From NCBI RefSeq assembly GCF_002082015.1, contig NZ_CP015109.1, positions 994,001-1,058,000 on the forward strand: DNA of 64,000 bases, written 5' to 3'. The DNA comes from Sporosarcina ureae. Its GTDB lineage: Bacteria > Bacillota > Bacilli > Bacillales_A > Planococcaceae. A model generated the notes under the pieces. The model had not been told where the DNA came from. It ran no database searches and worked only from the letters and a program-made list of their open reading frames with translations. Shown piece by piece: positions 62,701 through 64,000 of this stretch. Position 1 is the stretch's first letter; every line of letters begins with the position of its first letter. The position numbers and the translations under genes are program-made.

Positions 62701-63327
62701 TCCGATAACGAAATCCGCATCAAAGTAAAAGCTGTTGCGACGGCTCTCCCATGGTTCGCCCGCTAACGCTTGGAACTCCTGTTTAAACGCTTCGTACACG
62801 TCTTGCTTGTCCAAATACTTCTCCATCTCCGCAACGCCTGGAATGTCCCCATAATAGCCTCTATGTTCGTAAAACACCTTCATAAACACACGTAAGATCG
62901 CATCTTCTTTAGATTTATTATCAAGCGAGCTTTTCGAATCAATGTTGAAAAGAATCGTTTCTGTGTCCACGTCAGCAGTTCGCTTCATGTTCGCATATAC
63001 AAGTGGATCTTTTACCTTTTCTTCAAAGAAATCAACTGGCTTTTTTCCTTGTACAGCTTTGTTTTCTAATAGGTAAGCAAGGATTTTAAGGAAGTGTGAT
63101 TTACCCGATCCGAAGAAACCCGAAATCCACACACCCATTTTATCCGTCTTGCCGTCGATTCCCTTTTGGTAGTTATCATAGAACTTAGAGAAGTGTTTAT
63201 GTAATTCTTGTGTAACGACATACTCGTCCAATTCTTGATATATGTCCGCTTCACTTGTTTGGGCAACTTTAATAACGCCACGAATATCCCGTTCAATATC
63301 TTTTAAAAACATCTCTTTCAGTATCAT
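59755..63327 (-). CDS. brxC: BREX ATPase BrxC
   Basis: 1190 residues; ATG 63327 follows GAGGGGGAAATTAG. A large P-loop protein (DUF499/BrxC/PglY-like): Walker A GFFGSGKS (70-77), Walker B FHLVFLVDEIGQYI, then long helical and coiled-coil regions to a Lys/Glu-rich C-terminus. BrxC is essential to BREX-1 and probably moves or remodels complexes on DNA. It lies 19 bases downstream of brxB. Confidence 0.94.
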   Translation of the reverse strand: MILKEMFLKDIERDIRGVIKVAQTSEADIYQELDEYVVTQELHKHFSKFYDNYQKGIDGKTDKMGVWISGFFGSGKSHFLKILAYLLENKAVQGKKPVDFFEEKVKDPLVYANMKRTADVDTETILFNIDSKSSLDNKSKEDAILRVFMKVFYEHRGYYGDIPGVAEMEKYLDKQDVYEAFKQEFQALAGEPWESRRNSFYFDADFVIGALTKVTDMSEESARNWFENGVNNFEISIEKFSKDVKEYIDEKGPKFHLVFLVDEIGQYIGDSRNLMLNLQTLAEDLGTHAHGKVWIMVTSQESIDSIVKVKGDDFSRIQGRFDTRLSLSSISVDEVIKKRILEKHQHVNDKLKVLFPEKSAILKNLISFRESTADLRGYDNEQEFAEVYPFIPYQFKLLQNVFEQVRKHGSSGKHLSEGERSMLSAFKEAGLRYKDAEEGTLIPFHAFYDTIKEFLNPSISRVIEGANENPALKDDPFNKDLLKLLFMIKYIKELPANIDNIATLMVTHIDEDKLQLKEKIKGSLRKLISQTLIQKNGDYYLFLTDDEQDINREIKQMNIDDDIVKRELANYIFQDLYDDKRFNYSRQYSFSYNQKMDEKNYGNQTSSIGLQILSPLSDHYHKSDQEMMMMTSGSGEMIIKLGGNEAYVEEMEEALRIEEFRKKKNITQLPENIHNILNNKQAEVRERRRRVRELLDNAIKDGAFFVNGDKMDIKGSSVKEKINSAFKQLVDNVYTKLGYVKEHLENERQLIAILASDNDQLSLDDSIGTKPNELAKREVYEFIDMQDQIQKQIRVKLVYDRFEDKPFGWKQLDIAGLVAELLKEQRIRIRYNAEYLEPETDANKLLTVFGKSNEADKGIIVKRVKVDDGLIRTAKRVCREIFNTTDLADDEDGLVKDIRGLIEKQIAEIKAYKARYEGRKYPGMSLLDKGLEYFEQFDSKLDNASFFTKLTELEDDLADWEEDIVYVKSFFGTNQKDIFDQGLEALSKYEEIKTYLSGKEVAGEMEKLRSIIQDPIPYRKIKDIPELVHAFNEKLNLVLNEKKDNAREKLKVDYDELSILAKQYGVSNETKQQVDDHYNRLKDSLDAFTDIFKVDATISQSASYKERTATEIKREIAEWQRRKAEEQKRNSGTIVETPVKTIVQKQAVKVTELVAVTTLSTEDDVDKYINTLSHKLKQIIKSNKQIEFIE

Positions 63328-63346
63328 CTAATTTCCCCCTCTTCCA

Positions 63347-63913
63347 TTAATCGACTAAGCGAAATGCCCTGTAGTAGTTATCATCTTTAAATTTGCTGAA
63401 CAATTGGAGTGACTGACCGTCGTACTGTCCCGGGAAGAACATGATGACAGGTGTTTTGTCCAACACTTCCTGAAGGTTGTTCAGGATGTTATGAGAGCGT
63501 ACAAACGGGTACACTTTCCCAACCCCTGTAAGGAAAACAACATTGTGGTCACCCATCTGTTCCTCAATTTTCTGTAGAAATACTTCGGGTTTGGCAAATG
63601 TCGTCATCGCTTTAAACAAAGCATCTTTTCCTTGTTGTTCTTCCATCTGAAAAATACGGTCAAAAATCCGTTTTTCTTTTGTAATTTCGATAAGCATTTT
63701 ATATAAATCAAACTCGATAATTCGTCTGTTCGTCCCTTCATAGCTGAACTCTTTCTTGATATGCTTGATATAGTCCCTCACGACAAGCTCACCGTCTGAC
63801 TCATAGTCGAAGACATAAAAACTGATTTCATTGCCAAGTCCACGCCCATCAATGAATTTGTCTTCTTTGATTTTCGGTATGATCTGATCCAGCCTTGCAT
63901 TCAAATTCGCCAT
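63347..63913 (-). CDS. brxB: BREX protein BrxB
   Basis: About 188 residues from ATG 63913 (GAGGGGTGACAAC upstream; the codon at 63928 lies before the site). A DUF1788 protein: LNARLDQIIPKIKEDKFIDG, FYVFDYESDGELVVRDYIKH, VVFLTGVGKVYPFVRSHNIL, FFPGQYDGQSLQLF. A small alpha/beta protein required by BREX-1; biochemical role unknown. Next to the brxA stop. Confidence 0.92.
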   Translation of the reverse strand: MANLNARLDQIIPKIKEDKFIDGRGLGNEISFYVFDYESDGELVVRDYIKHIKKEFSYEGTNRRIIEFDLYKMLIEITKEKRIFDRIFQMEEQQGKDALFKAMTTFAKPEVFLQKIEEQMGDHNVVFLTGVGKVYPFVRSHNILNNLQEVLDKTPVIMFFPGQYDGQSLQLFSKFKDDNYYRAFRLVD

Positions 63914-63924
63914 GTTGTCACCCC

Positions 63925-64000
63925 TCATTCACCCATCGCACGGACATATCGGGCATCGCCAATATGGGTAAGATGGTTTTTGATTTGTTCGTCTATAATT
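63925..64000 (-). CDS. brxA: BREX protein BrxA, C-terminal end
   Basis: Only the last 24 codons and TGA are present (IIDEQIKNHLTHIGDARYVR then AMGE); the gene continues beyond the right edge. Identified by position directly before brxB with an 11-base gap, and by the BrxA-like GDARYVRAMGE tail. BrxA is a small DNA-binding protein (DUF1819) in type 1 BREX. Confidence 0.7.
   Translation of the reverse strand, partial: IIDEQIKNHLTHIGDARYVRAMGE

Noticed and set aside
1-64000. CRISPR arrays
   Set aside because: No regularly spaced direct repeats or cas genes; the dispersed palindromes are single and widely spaced.

Overview
The window looks like chromosome from a low-GC, spore-forming member of the Bacillales, most like Planococcaceae/Sporosarcina. 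Reasons: GGAGG-type ribosome binding sites, frequent TTG/GTG starts, several S-layer-homology (SLH) proteins, an ECF-type promoter set, an OpuC-like osmoprotectant transporter, a YlxY-like deacetylase and a CYP152-type P450. The genus is an inference.

Positions 1-17500 are mostly host functions. In order: a truncated CopC-like gene; a CmtR-like sensor with a CadA-type metal ATPase; a fatty-acid P450; a three-gene Opu transporter; an erythromycin-esterase homologue; a rhodanese/metallo-beta-lactamase sulfur enzyme with a DUF302 protein; a decayed copy of the Opu binding-protein 3' end that still carries its terminator; an SLH protein; an SDR; the deacetylase; tRNA-Asn; and a fourth type of SLH protein. 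Positions 17500-27100 hold a DUF1835 protein, a lone phage-type replication protein, two more SLH paralogues and a class A PBP. Three SLH paralogues share a conserved upstream element (TGAAAC, 15-16 bases, CGTC) that reads as an ECF sigma promoter.

Positions 27300-40200 are accessory. Two nearly identical AIM24-family genes bracket an unknown protein with a DUF4365-like N-terminus. Then come an oxidoreductase, a membrane-anchored unknown, an Mrr-like nuclease, a VWA/HTH gene pair, and a ureohydrolase-GltS operon with a divergent LysR gene. Gaps from about 3.4 to 45 kb are studded with two families of 50-75 bp palindromes plus a longer third family. None was seen in the BREX cluster.

Positions 40250-45080 are the most unusual part. 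A reverse transcriptase of defence-RT size overlaps by four bases a gene for a two-TM protein with a Nudix-like domain. That second gene is split by an IS110-family element; the two halves rejoin in frame to about 265 residues. Upstream of the RT is the N-terminal stub of what looks like a Shedu (DUF4263) gene, cut off by a palindromic repeat.

Positions 45170-64000 are a type 1 BREX cluster on the minus strand, read from the right edge: brxA (partial), brxB, brxC, pglX, a second mosaic pglX, a two-gene insert of unknown function, pglZ and brxL. The first insert gene (DUF5677-like) has a single in-frame TGA at codon 44 with the frame intact on both sides. The right half of the window is therefore a layered defence island: a probably intact BREX system next to an RT system and a Shedu-like gene that both look damaged.
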